The notes under the pieces: model-generated | Told to the model about the DNA's origin: nothing | Database searches by the model: none | The model's input: only the letters and a program-made list of their open reading frames with translations | Position numbers and translations under genes: made by a program | Shown here: piece by piece, positions 45,725 through 53,006 of the stretch | Position numbering within the stretch: position 1 is the stretch's first letter | How the letters are laid out: each line of letters begins with the position of its first letter | From: Salimicrobium album | Lineage (GTDB): Bacteria; Bacillota; Bacilli; Bacillales; Halobacillaceae | NCBI RefSeq assembly: GCF_900107115.1 | Contig: NZ_FNOS01000009.1 | Location: forward strand, 1-58,679 | Direction: 5' to 3' | DNA: 58,679 nucleotides

Positions 45725-45758
45725 TTTAATTGTGCACAATTAAATAGTACACAATTGA
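45725..45758. promoter_or_regulatory. OhrR operator between ohrA and ohrR
   Basis: TTTAATTGTGCACAATTAAA (45725-45744) is a perfect 20-bp palindrome holding the ACAATT/AATTGT half-sites of OhrR boxes. A further half-site ACACAATTGA (45749-45758) falls in the spacer of the ohrA promoter. Confidence 0.88.
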
Positions 45759-45827
45759 TTAGCGGATGACAAGTTATATGCATGAGGGATCGGAAAGGCT
45801 TTGCTATAATGGCTACAGGAGGAATGA

Positions 45828-46277
45828 ATGATGGCCGAAGATAAAATGAAACTCGAAAACCAGATATGCTTTTCTTTATATGCGACGACCCGTGAAATGA
45901 CGAAATTGTATCGCCCGCTGCTTGCCGACCTGGATATAACGTATCCGCAGTACCTGGTACTGCTCGCTTTATGGGACAGCAGCCCGCTCAGCGTGAAAGA
46001 ACTGGGAGGACGTCTGTACCTTGATTCCGGAACGCTGACCCCGATGCTGAAACGAATGGAAAAAGTGGGCCTCATCGAACGCTACCGTTCCAGGGAAGAC
46101 GAACGTAAAGTACTGATAGGGCTGACAAAAGAAGGGCGGGACGCAGAACATAAAGCTGCGTGTATCCCCGATCTGTTACTTGAAAATATTGATATGAATG
46201 AAGATGAAATCCTTCAGCTCCAGCACACATTACAACGTATGCTGGAAGGGGCAAGAGAGAAAGGGGAAGGCCTATGA
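45828..46277 (+). CDS. ohrR: Organic-peroxide-sensing MarR repressor OhrR
   Basis: 149 residues. The sensing cysteine Cys14 sits in [17 protein letters not shown], as in single-Cys B. subtilis OhrR (Cys15). Winged helix: [64 protein letters not shown]. Oxidation by organic peroxides releases it from the operator. RBS AGGAGG (45818-45823); TATAAT at 45805. The stop overlaps rlmH by 4 bases, an unusual link of a redox regulator with a ribosomal methyltransferase gene. Confidence 0.94.
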   Translation: MMAEDKMKLENQICFSLYATTREMTKLYRPLLADLDITYPQYLVLLALWDSSPLSVKELGGRLYLDSGTLTPMLKRMEKVGLIERYRSREDERKVLIGLTKEGRDAEHKAACIPDLLLENIDMNEDEILQLQHTLQRMLEGAREKGEGL

Positions 46278-46753
46278 AAGTGTCGGTCATCAGTGTCGGA
46301 AAGCTGAAAGAGAAATACCTGAAGCAGGGGATCGACGAGTACACGAAGCGGCTCGGCCCGTATGCGAAAACGGAAATTATAGAAGTCGCGGACGAGAAAG
46401 CCCCGGAGAATTTAAGTGAGGCCGAAATGGAGGAAGTGAAACAGAAGGAAGGGGAAAGGATTCTTGCAAAAGTCCCAAAGGATGCCTACGTCATCACGCT
46501 TGAAATCGAAGGCAAACAGCTGACTTCGGAACAGCTCGCCTCCCGTTTCGACAACCTCATGACCTACGGCTCCAGCAAAATCGTATTCATCATCGGCGGC
46601 TCCCTCGGCATCAGCAGTCAGGTGCAGGAACGCAGCGACTACGCTCTGTCTTTCTCGAAGATGACGTTCCCTCACCAGATGATGCGTCTGATGCTGCTGG
46701 AGCAGGTATACCGGTCGTTTAAGATTTTGAAGAATGAACCATATCATAAATAA
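46274..46753 (+). CDS. rlmH: 23S rRNA pseudouridine-1915 N3-methyltransferase RlmH
   Basis: 159 residues, exact family length. [98 protein letters not shown]-fold SAM-binding knot and the conserved C-terminus. It methylates pseudouridine 1915 of helix 69. It is the last core gene; the AT-rich island begins after it. Confidence 0.97.
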   Translation: MKVSVISVGKLKEKYLKQGIDEYTKRLGPYAKTEIIEVADEKAPENLSEAEMEEVKQKEGERILAKVPKDAYVITLEIEGKQLTSEQLASRFDNLMTYGSSKIVFIIGGSLGISSQVQERSDYALSFSKMTFPHQMMRLMLLEQVYRSFKILKNEPYHK

Positions 46754-46835
46754 ATTAGATTCTAGTGAGTTCATTTAGTCAATAAGCTTATTAAATACAA
46801 CCGGGTTACAATAGAAATAACATACGTTTGGTTAG

Positions 46836-46884
46836 AAAAATACCAAGTGCCGGTTTTCTTAACATTCCAGTGCTTGGTATTTTT
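46836..46884 (+). terminator. Terminator after rlmH
   Basis: AAAAATACCAAG / CTTGGTATTTTT stem (46836-46847, 46873-46884) with extra pairing in the loop. It sits about 80 bases after rlmH and marks the start of the island. Between 46885 and 47033 there is only a GAGAAGGG/CCCTTCTC hairpin (46981-47001). Confidence 0.75.
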
Positions 46885-47033
46885 ATTTGTATTTCTACAG
46901 ATACCTCTATGCTGGTATTCGTTTATGCAATTTGGAAGAAGTCATAGACATTCATTCGTTGAAAATAGTAAAAGTAGCATGAGAAGGGTTATTCCCTTCT
47001 CTTTTGTTTACTATACAGAAAGGCGGTAAAACG

Positions 47034-47177
47034 ATGAATCAAAGTAATATTTATGACTTTCTGAACGTTGACCAAGACCCAGGCCGACCATTTATAAAAC
47101 TGTTTGATATAATGGCATTGTCTGGATGGATGGTGACAATGCCACAAACGGGCCATTTTGCTAAAGATAAAATATAG
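47034..47177 (+). CDS. Small ORF running through the island repeat arm
   Basis: 47 residues, ATG 47034 after AAAGGCGG at good distance. MNQSNIYDFLNVDQDPGRPFIKLFDIMALSGWMVTMPQTGH. Its C-terminal half is the repeat arm (47102-47156), and the same reading, IK(T/L)FDIMALSGWMVTMPQTGH, can be made in other repeat copies, where it lacks a start or has stops. This is either a small gene or the least decayed copy of one. It ends 13 bases before the GNAT gene. Function unknown. Confidence 0.4.
   Translation: MNQSNIYDFLNVDQDPGRPFIKLFDIMALSGWMVTMPQTGHFAKDKI
47102..47156 (+). repeat. Island repeat, partial copy 1 (right arm only)
   Basis: GTTTGATATAATGGCATTG ... GACAATGCCACAAACGGGCCAT. It contains the TATAAT-like hexamer and the GGCATTGTC/GACAATGCC hairpin seen in the other copies. 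Confidence 0.85.
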
Positions 47178-47190
47178 GGGAGAAGAGAAT

Positions 47191-47739
47191 ATGATTGATG
47201 TTCTGAAAGGTGAGAGAGTCAATTTAAGGGATATGGAAGAAAAGGATTGGGTAGATGTTCACAAATATGCTTCGCAAGACAAGGTTTGTCAATATCAGCC
47301 TTGGGGACCGAACTCAGAGCAAGAATCCGAGGATTTTGTAAAGCAGGTTATATTCGATGCAAAAAAGGAAAACAGGAGCAGATTTGTCTTTGCAATAATC
47401 GTAAAGGAAAACGGAAAGTTAATTGGCGCTGGTGAAATTAATATTCGGAACTATACCAACAGAGTTGGCGAGATAGCTTACATAATTAACCCTGAATATT
47501 GGGGATTAGGTTATGCAACAGAGGTAGCAAAATTGTTAATTCCTTTTGGTTTTAACCAATTAAATTTACATAGGATTTTTGCTACTTGTGATCCAAGAAA
47601 CATTGGTTCATCAAGAGTGTTAGAAAAAGTGGGAATGACTGAAGAAGGTAGAATACGTGAGGATTTATTGATTAAAGATGGTTGGCGTGATTCTCTTATA
47701 TTCAGTATTTTAGAACAAGAATGGAATAAAAATGACTGA
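47191..47739 (+). CDS. GNAT family N-acetyltransferase
   Basis: 182 residues from ATG 47191 (RBS AGGGGAGAAGAG). RimJ/RimL-type: VLKGERVNLRDMEEKDWVDVHKYASQDKVCQYQPWGP, VGEIAYIINPEYWGLGYATEVAKLLIPFGF (acetyl-CoA loop GLGYATE), LHRIFATCDPRNIGSSRVLEKVGMTEEGRIRE. Such single acetyltransferases are frequent cassette cargo and may modify antibiotics or proteins. Codon use is AT-rich, unlike the GNAT at 1368. Followed by AATCGGGCGC, the left end of the repeat. Confidence 0.88.
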   Translation: MIDVLKGERVNLRDMEEKDWVDVHKYASQDKVCQYQPWGPNSEQESEDFVKQVIFDAKKENRSRFVFAIIVKENGKLIGAGEINIRNYTNRVGEIAYIINPEYWGLGYATEVAKLLIPFGFNQLNLHRIFATCDPRNIGSSRVLEKVGMTEEGRIREDLLIKDGWRDSLIFSILEQEWNKND

Positions 47740-47821
47740 CTTATTTCAACAATCGGGCGCTAATCTTTAATAAAAAATTAATAAAAAAAAGAAACATAAA
47801 AATTCTGAATGAAGATTAAGT

Positions 47822-47974
47822 ATGATGGCTCCATTTGTATTTATCGGGGGTAGTATTGGAAGTCAAATTGTGTTTTTCCCCGATATACCCTATCTACCTC
47901 CTATATATGGTTTTTTGACCGGCTCTTTATTAATAGTCGCCGGCAATGCAATTTACGTATTCTATAAAAAATGA
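47822..47974 (+). CDS. Small hydrophobic protein
   Basis: 50 residues, MMAPFVFIGGSIGSQIVFFPDIPYLPPIYGFLTGSLLIVAGNAIYVFYKK, with two membrane-spanning segments and a Lys-Lys end. The RBS is weak (GAAGATTAAGT). No family recognised; plausible but short. Confidence 0.4.
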   Translation: MMAPFVFIGGSIGSQIVFFPDIPYLPPIYGFLTGSLLIVAGNAIYVFYKK

Positions 47975-48065
47975 AAAACAATAGGACAAAAAGGTAAAAT
48001 AATAGTTAGATTTGTAGCTGTTTTTGAATGAACGCTGTTCACGAATTCTTATGAACGTTGCAACA

Positions 48066-48145
48066 ATCGGGCGCGTCATGTATAAAAACGTTTGGTATAA
48101 TGGCATTGCCTGGCTGAATAGTGACAATGCAACGATCAGGCCATT
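48066..48145 (+). repeat. Island repeat, partial copy 2 (internally deleted)
   Basis: TCGGGCGCG joined directly to TCATGTATAAAAACGTTTGG ... GACAATGCAACGATCAGGCCAT: the left and right ends of the element without the middle. The hairpin arms have drifted. Confidence 0.8.
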
Positions 48146-48184
48146 TAACAGAAGTAAAAAACAGACACAGGCAAGGTGATTACA

Positions 48185-48355
48185 TTGGTAGAAGGATTCT
48201 TTTTCACGTTTATTATTACATTTTTAATTGTATTGGTATTGAGTTACATAGGACAGAGGCTGATTGTAAATAAAAATAAATTTGATAGTAAAACCATTAC
48301 AGTCATAATTGTTCAAAGTCTAGTTATTACCCTATTGCTCGCTTTTATTTTCTAA
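48185..48355 (+). CDS. Small two-helix membrane protein
   Basis: 56 residues from TTG 48185, preceded by GCAAGGTGAT. MVEGFFFTFIITFLIVLVLSYIGQRLIVNKNKF and TVIIVQSLVITLLLAFIF make two membrane helices around a short basic loop. It sits alone between repeat copies 2 and 3. No family recognised. Confidence 0.5.
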   Translation: MVEGFFFTFIITFLIVLVLSYIGQRLIVNKNKFDSKTITVIIVQSLVITLLLAFIF

Positions 48356-48361
48356 AGCAAT

Positions 48362-48679
48362 CGGGCGTGATTGCTGAATAAACCCATTTGCCTTAAAGCT
48401 TAGGGGTTGTCATGAAGGCAACCTCTTTTTTATTAGGATAGGAACAGATGAAACAAAAGAACTGGTTACCATCTTGATGACCACACAGAAATTCACTGTA
48501 ACCCTCATGGTCTGTATGAAGTCGTGGCAGAAGAAACAGAACAAGCATTTTCTTCTCTCGAAGATTGTTATTCTTGTATTTCTACCTATAGGTTTGAAGT
48601 AAAACCTGATCGTTTATGAAAACATTTGGTATAATGTCACTGCATGGCTGAATAGTAATAATGCAACAAACGGACCATT
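48362..48679 (+). repeat. Island repeat, copy 3 (long, diverged)
   Basis: CGGGCGTGATTGCTGAATAA, terminator-type hairpin (AGGGGTTGTC..GGCAACCTCTTTTTT), coding relic (48452-48619), TATAATG and an ACTGCATGGC hairpin arm, ending CGGACCATT. It is about 30 bases longer in the middle than copies 5 and 6. Confidence 0.85.
48452..48619 (+). pseudogene. Coding relic inside repeat copy 3
   Basis: Fifty-five open codons without a start, ending TGA 48617-48619: ...YHLDDHTEIHCNPHGLYEVVAEETEQAFSSLEDCYSC.. In copies 5 and 6 the same frame reads CNAHGL(stop)EVIADETEQAFSSLEDCYSYISAFGFEIKADHV(stop). Differences fall often at silent or conservative positions, so this was once a protein. The family is not recognised. 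Confidence 0.6.
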
Positions 48680-48700
48680 TTGTTGAGAAAGGGGAACAAG

Positions 48701-48961
48701 ATGAGTGTAATAAATATGATCGGCATATTTTTAGCAATAGCTCTGCTGGCATTGAGCTTGTTCAATGTTTCCTTAAGTAAAATAATTATAGTGTTATTTA
48801 TTAGTTCTCTTGGATTATTTATTGTAAGAGTGACTATTGAGCATAAGGATTTTTTTAATGCCTTTATAAGTTCGTTTGGATTAATGACAATGATTTCATT
48901 TGTCGTAGTTATCGTCAATTTTTATAAAAAGCGTTCGCTTGAAAATAGCGAAAAGGAATAA
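48701..48961 (+). CDS. Small membrane protein
   Basis: 86 residues from ATG 48701 (RBS GAGAAAGGGG). Three hydrophobic segments (MIGIFLAIALLALSLFNV, IIIVLFISSLGLFIV, SFGLMTMISFVVVIVNFY) and a charged C-terminus KKRSLENSEKE. No family recognised. It is the single gene of its cassette, between repeat copies 3 and 4. Confidence 0.6.
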   Translation: MSVINMIGIFLAIALLALSLFNVSLSKIIIVLFISSLGLFIVRVTIEHKDFFNAFISSFGLMTMISFVVVIVNFYKKRSLENSEKE

Positions 48962-48976
48962 TGGAATTTTAGCAAT

Positions 48977-49237
48977 AGGACCCGATTGCTGAATAAAACC
49001 ATTTATTTAAAGGCTTAGAGGTTGCCATGAAGGCGATCTCTTTTTATTAGAACAGGGCAGATAAAACAAAGGAATTGGGTACCAAGCATAAGAAACGGAA
49101 CAGGCATTTTCTTCTCTTGAAGATTGTTATTCTTATATTTCTGCCTTTGGCTTTGAAATAAAGGCTGATCATGTATAAAAACGTTTAATATAAGGGCATT
49201 GTCTGGATGGATGGTGACAATGCCACAAACGGGCCAT
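48977..49237 (+). repeat. Island repeat, copy 4
   Basis: AGGACCCGATTGCTGAATAA, hairpin with GAGGTTGCC and T run, the shortened coding relic (SSLEDCYSYISAFGFEIKADHV), then GGCATTGTC/GACAATGCC and ACGGGCCAT. The rest of 48962-49328 is a short AT-rich leader with GTAACGAAGCAGGTTAC hyphenated symmetry at 49280. Confidence 0.85.
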
Positions 49238-49328
49238 ATTCTTGAATAACACTTGGTAGTTGAAAGGAATGTACTTAAAGTAACGAAGCAGGTTACTTCA
49301 ATAAGGAATTATAAAGGAGAGAGAAATT

Positions 49329-50057
49329 ATGATAATCCCTAAAAACTTTAGAAATTGCTTTCCTGAAAAGAAAATTTACATATCTGCTGACCATAATTGG
49401 GCATTTGCAGCTTGGGAACTGCACAAATTAGCAGGGAAGGTTAAACCAAATGCAACATTAATTCATATAGATGCTCATTTAGATGATATTTGGGATGGTT
49501 TAGAAGTTGAAGGTTTGTTTGATATCGAAAAATATGAAGATGTTTTTGATGTCGCTGGTAAAATGAAAATAGAAAATTTTATATGGCCTGCAGTTGGAAC
49601 TGGAACTATTGATAAAGTAATCTATATATCTCAATACTCTCACATTGAAGACCCATTTGATTTTAAAGATTGGAATTTATTTCACCCTGAAATGAAGCTA
49701 GTGAAAGAAATATTAGATAAAGGTAAATATAATGGTTTGAGGTACTGGAATCTTGAAGAATTTCTTATGAAGAAAGATTCTCAGGATGTAAAAGATTTAA
49801 CGGAAAAAACAGACCTTATTCTCGATTTAGACTTAGATTACTTTGCAAAAGAGGATATTGATACAGCTACGGTTAGTTTAATGGATGAACAAAAAATCAT
49901 CGACAATTTAATTTCTTTGAAGGACTTGTATCCTTGGAGTTTGATCACTGTTTCTTTGTCTCCTTTTTTCTGTGGTGGCGATGATAATACTATATATTTA
50001 TATGAATTATTTTGTGAAGTCTTTGGTCTGAAACCAGAAGATGCATTAGAATGGTAA
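49329..50057 (+). CDS. UPF0489 / peptide-arginase-like protein
   Basis: 242 residues from ATG after AAAGGAGAGAGAAA. Features of the UPF0489 family (ureohydrolase-like fold): IYISADHNWAFAAWELHK, LIHIDAHLDDIWDG (HxDxHxD metal site) and LILDLDLDYFAKEDID (DxDxD). One characterised relative (OspR) is a manganese peptide arginase that turns Arg into ornithine in RiPP precursors. No precursor peptide or RiPP gene is next to this one, so its substrate is open. AT-rich, single-gene cassette. Confidence 0.72.
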   Translation: MIIPKNFRNCFPEKKIYISADHNWAFAAWELHKLAGKVKPNATLIHIDAHLDDIWDGLEVEGLFDIEKYEDVFDVAGKMKIENFIWPAVGTGTIDKVIYISQYSHIEDPFDFKDWNLFHPEMKLVKEILDKGKYNGLRYWNLEEFLMKKDSQDVKDLTEKTDLILDLDLDYFAKEDIDTATVSLMDEQKIIDNLISLKDLYPWSLITVSLSPFFCGGDDNTIYLYELFCEVFGLKPEDALEW

Positions 50058-50291
50058 AAATAAAAGAGGGAATAACAACTTTTTGCTTTCATTCCGTTTT
50101 TATAAAGTAACGGGTGCTTTAGTTCAATAACGATCTTCCACAATCGGGCGCGATTATCTAATAAAATCGCGCCAATATCGCACATAAGGCCCAGATTGTT
50201 GCAAAGTAAGTAATCCTGCATAAGTGTGCACGATAAGTCGGATAATGTACTATACTTCCTGCTATTCTATTGATGAAGGGAGGTCATTGAA

Positions 50292-51164
50292 GTGGATTCA
50301 CTTAAGAATATGAACGACGCCCTAAGATATGTTGAAGAAAATCTTATAAATGATATTGACGCTCGTGAAGTAGCAAAGCGTGCATTGTGTTCAGAGTATC
50401 ATTTTAAACGAATGTTTTCTTTTCTGGCAGGTGTAACATTGTCGGAATACATTCGGCGAAGACGTCTCACGCTTGCGGCCTTTGAGCTGAACAATAGCGA
50501 TTTGAAAGTTATTGATGTGGCCATGAAGTATGGATATAATTCTCCGGACTCTTTTACGAGGGCGTTTCATATCCTTCACGGAGTAACACCATCGGAGGCC
50601 AGAAATAATGGTCACACCATAAAAGCTTATCCACGAATGACCTTTCAATTATCAATTAAAGGTGGGAAAGAAATGAATTATCGAATTGAAGAAAAACGAG
50701 GATTTAACATCGTTGGGATTAAGAAAAGGGTTCCTATTATTTTTAACGGGGTTAATCCAGAAATTGAATCTATGTGGGAAAGTTTAGATGATGGGACTAT
50801 AAATAAGCTCAAAAAACTTTCCAATATCGAACCTATTGGTTTGATTAGTGCATCTACCAACTTTTCTGAAACTCGGATGGAGGAAAAAGGGGGATTGGAT
50901 CACTATATTGGTGTGGCTACAACAAACGAGTGTCCTGCTAGCCTGACTAAACATGAAGTTCCGTCTCTAACGTGGGCCGTGTTTGACTCTGTTGGACCAT
51001 TTCCTGAAACGTTACAAGATATCTGGGGACGTATTTATTCCGAGTGGTTTCCTTCTTCAAACTTTGAGCAAATAGAAGGCCCCGAAATACTTTGGAATGA
51101 AAATAAAGATACAAGCTCGCCGAAATTTAAGAGTGAAATTTGGATACCAGTTAAGAAAAAATAA
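50292..51164 (+). CDS. AraC family regulator with GyrI-like effector domain
   Basis: 290 residues from GTG after GAAGGGAGG. Two-helix-turn-helix AraC domain at 1-105 ([89 protein letters not shown]). GyrI-like ligand-binding domain at about 125-290 ([22 protein letters not shown] ... [30 protein letters not shown]). Rob/SoxS-like multidrug or stress regulators have this order. No target gene is adjacent. The AATCGGGCGCG at 50143 is another repeat-end fragment before it. Confidence 0.9.
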   Translation: MDSLKNMNDALRYVEENLINDIDAREVAKRALCSEYHFKRMFSFLAGVTLSEYIRRRRLTLAAFELNNSDLKVIDVAMKYGYNSPDSFTRAFHILHGVTPSEARNNGHTIKAYPRMTFQLSIKGGKEMNYRIEEKRGFNIVGIKKRVPIIFNGVNPEIESMWESLDDGTINKLKKLSNIEPIGLISASTNFSETRMEEKGGLDHYIGVATTNECPASLTKHEVPSLTWAVFDSVGPFPETLQDIWGRIYSEWFPSSNFEQIEGPEILWNENKDTSSPKFKSEIWIPVKKK

Positions 51165-51182
51165 TAATGGGATTTCAACTAA

Positions 51183-51222
51183 CGGGCGCTTTCTTTGAAA
51201 AGAGCGCCCATTTTCATTGACT
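51183..51222 (+). terminator. GGGCGC hairpin terminator after the AraC gene
   Basis: AACGGGCGCT TTCTTTGAAA AGCGCCC-type stem (GGGCGCT / AGCGCCC with one A) followed by ATTTTCATT. It shows that the CGGGCGC found at repeat ends can act as the left half of a terminator stem. Confidence 0.7.
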
Positions 51223-51298
51223 AAATAAGAAACAGTTTTTCGAATTAAAGAATTACGATAGAATAGGAAATAAGGACAATGAGAAAGGGGAGGCATAC

Positions 51299-51550
51299 AT
51301 GGTACCCATATCGATAGAAGCTTTTGTGAATAAGCATTGCAAAAATAATCCTGAAGAAAATCCTAATCAGTTAAGAAAGGATCTGAAACAGGCAGTTAAA
51401 GATAAGAAAAATGGAGAAACTTATTTCAACTGTGGTCAGGAAATCTGGGCGGTAGGCAGTGCGGTTGCTTACCAAAGCTGTTTTTCGTGTTTAACAGGGG
51501 AAGCAGATTCCTCAGAAGACTATGAAATCAACGGGGTGTGTTGGTCATAG
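51299..51550 (+). CDS. Hypothetical cysteine-containing protein
   Basis: 83 residues; strong RBS AAAGGGGAGG. MVPISIEAFVNKHCKNNPEENPNQLRKDLKQAVKDKKNGETYFNCGQEIWAVGSAVAYQSCFSCLTGEADSSEDYEI... Five cysteines, including CFSC, and an acidic end. It is not secreted and has no membrane helix. The family is not recognised; a metal-binding role is only a guess. Confidence 0.6.
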   Translation: MVPISIEAFVNKHCKNNPEENPNQLRKDLKQAVKDKKNGETYFNCGQEIWAVGSAVAYQSCFSCLTGEADSSEDYEINGVCWS

Positions 51551-51640
51551 ATAAGATTTATTTTAGCGGATATTCATTATTTGTGAAACAAATAGGAATT
51601 TGAATGGATCAATAAAATGCTGTAGTAAGGGGGAATTCGG

Positions 51641-52156
51641 TTGAAAGTTCGGCTGTCGGAGTATGATAAAAATTGGGTTCGAATGTTCGATAATGAAGCC
51701 CAGTTTTTAAAAGAAATCTTCGGGGATGAAATAATCAAATTTGAGCATTTTGGAAGTACCTCTGTTCCAGGCATGAATGCAAAGCCTGTTATTGATATGA
51801 TGTGTCTTGTAAAAGACATCAAGAAAATCGATTCATTCAATGAACGGATGCGCATACTTGGATATGATGTTGCTGGCGAATGGGGAATTCAGGGCAGACG
51901 ATTATTTCGAAAAGGTGGGGAAAATAGAACCCATCATATTCATGTTTATCAGTATGATAACCCACAAATAAGGCGACATCTGGTGTTACGAGATTATTTA
52001 AGGACTCATCCCGACGAAATTGAAAAATATAGATCTTTTAAAGAAGAATTGGCTGAACAATATGACGATACTGCTTTCTACAGCAAGGCAAAAAAACCTT
52101 TTGTAAAGGAATTGGAACAGCGGGCGTTAAATTGGTTTGAAAACCAAGAACCATAG
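51641..52156 (+). CDS. GrpB family protein (UPF0157)
   Basis: 171 residues from TTG 51641 (RBS TAAGGGGGAA). GrpB/UPF0157 nucleotidyltransferase-like fold: KIRLSEYDKNW-type start, IIKFEHFGSTSVPGMNAKPVIDMMCLV (GSTSVPG and DxD-type KPVID), NRTHHIHVYQYDNPQIRRHLVLRDYLRTHPDEIEKYRSFKEELAEQY. The function of the family is not settled. Followed by repeat copy 5. Confidence 0.9.
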   Translation: MKVRLSEYDKNWVRMFDNEAQFLKEIFGDEIIKFEHFGSTSVPGMNAKPVIDMMCLVKDIKKIDSFNERMRILGYDVAGEWGIQGRRLFRKGGENRTHHIHVYQYDNPQIRRHLVLRDYLRTHPDEIEKYRSFKEELAEQYDDTAFYSKAKKPFVKELEQRALNWFENQEP

Positions 52157-52183
52157 AAATTAAATTAGTGATTGTTCAATCAT

Positions 52184-52470
52184 CGGGCGCGATTGCTGAA
52201 TAAAACCATTCACCTTAAGGCTTAGGGGGTTGCCATGAAGGCAACCTTTTTTATTAGGATAGGAACAGATTACCAAGCAGAAACTCCCTGTAACGCTCAC
52301 GGTCTGTAGGAAGTTATAGCAGATGAAACCGAACAAGCATTTTCTTCTCTTGAAGATTGTTATTCTTATATTTCTGCCTTTGGCTTTGAAATAAAGGCTG
52401 ATCATGTATAAAGACGTTTGATATAATGGCATTGTCTGGATGGATGGTGACAATGCCACAAACGGGCCAT
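52184..52470 (+). repeat. Island repeat, copy 5 (full, 287 bp)
   Basis: Full element: CGGGCGCGATTGCTGAATAA, terminator GGTTGCC-ATGAA-GGCAACC-TTTTTT (52228-52252), coding relic with an in-frame TAG, GATATAATGG, hairpin GGCATTGTC/GACAATGCC, ending AACGGGCCAT. It differs from copy 6 at three positions only. Fills most of the 52157-52637 gap. Confidence 0.92.
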
Positions 52471-52568
52471 ATTCTGGAATAACTTTTTCAAATAAATAAA
52501 TAAAAAGTTGAAGAAGAATTAGGGTACATACCCCGATTCTTCTTTTTATTTTTCATTCAAATATTCAC

Positions 52569-52620
52569 TTGACTAATAAGCTTAAAATAGTTTACACTTT
52601 ATTCAAGTAAAAACTTGAAT
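52569..52620 (+). promoter_or_regulatory. cadCA promoter and CadC operator
   Basis: TTGACT (52569-52574), 18 bases, TACACT (52593-52598), then the perfect inverted repeat ATTCAAGT-AAAA-ACTTGAAT (52601-52620) just downstream, as in the pI258 cad operator that also carries TTGAATG. Confidence 0.85.
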
Positions 52621-52637
52621 GATGATGGGGTGGTAAT

Positions 52638-53006
52638 ATGAGTAAGAAAGATACGTGTGAAATTTTTTGTTATGACGAAGAAAAGGTTAATCGAATACAA
52701 GGGGATTTAGAAACAGTTGATATTTCTGGTGTTACCCAAATGTTAAAGGCAATTGCTGATGAAAACAGAGCAAAAATCACCTACGCTTTGTGTCAGGATG
52801 AAGAGTTATGTGTTTGTGATATAGCAAATATTTTAGGTGTTACGGTAGCAAATGCTTCTCATCATTTACGAACGCTTTATAAGCAAGGTGTTGTCAACTT
52901 AAGAAAAGAAGGAAAACTCGCTTTCTATTCGTTAGATGATGAACATATTAGGCAGATAATGATGATCGCCTTAACACATAAGAAAGAAGTGAAGGTCAAT
53001 GTCTGA
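52638..53006 (+). CDS. cadC: ArsR/SmtB metal-responsive repressor CadC
   Basis: 122 residues. N-terminal Cys7 and Cys11 ([10 protein letters not shown]) and ELCVCDIA in the recognition region give the CadC-type Cd/Pb site. Winged helix: [43 protein letters not shown]. The C-terminal DxxH zinc-type site is [14 protein letters not shown]. It releases the operator at 52601-52620 when Cd(II), Pb(II) or Zn(II) binds. RBS GATGGGGTGG. Overlaps cadA by 8 bases. Confidence 0.93.
   Translation: MSKKDTCEIFCYDEEKVNRIQGDLETVDISGVTQMLKAIADENRAKITYALCQDEELCVCDIANILGVTVANASHHLRTLYKQGVVNLRKEGKLAFYSLDDEHIRQIMMIALTHKKEVKVNV

Noticed and set aside
46847-47029. 60-codon open frame after rlmH
   Set aside because: Begins inside the terminator hairpin and crosses another hairpin; no RBS.
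52160-52459. 99-codon minus-strand frame in repeat copy 5, repeated at 56140-56430 in copy 6
   Set aside because: Identical only because the DNA repeat is near-identical; the diverged copies 3 and 4 do not preserve it and it has no RBS.
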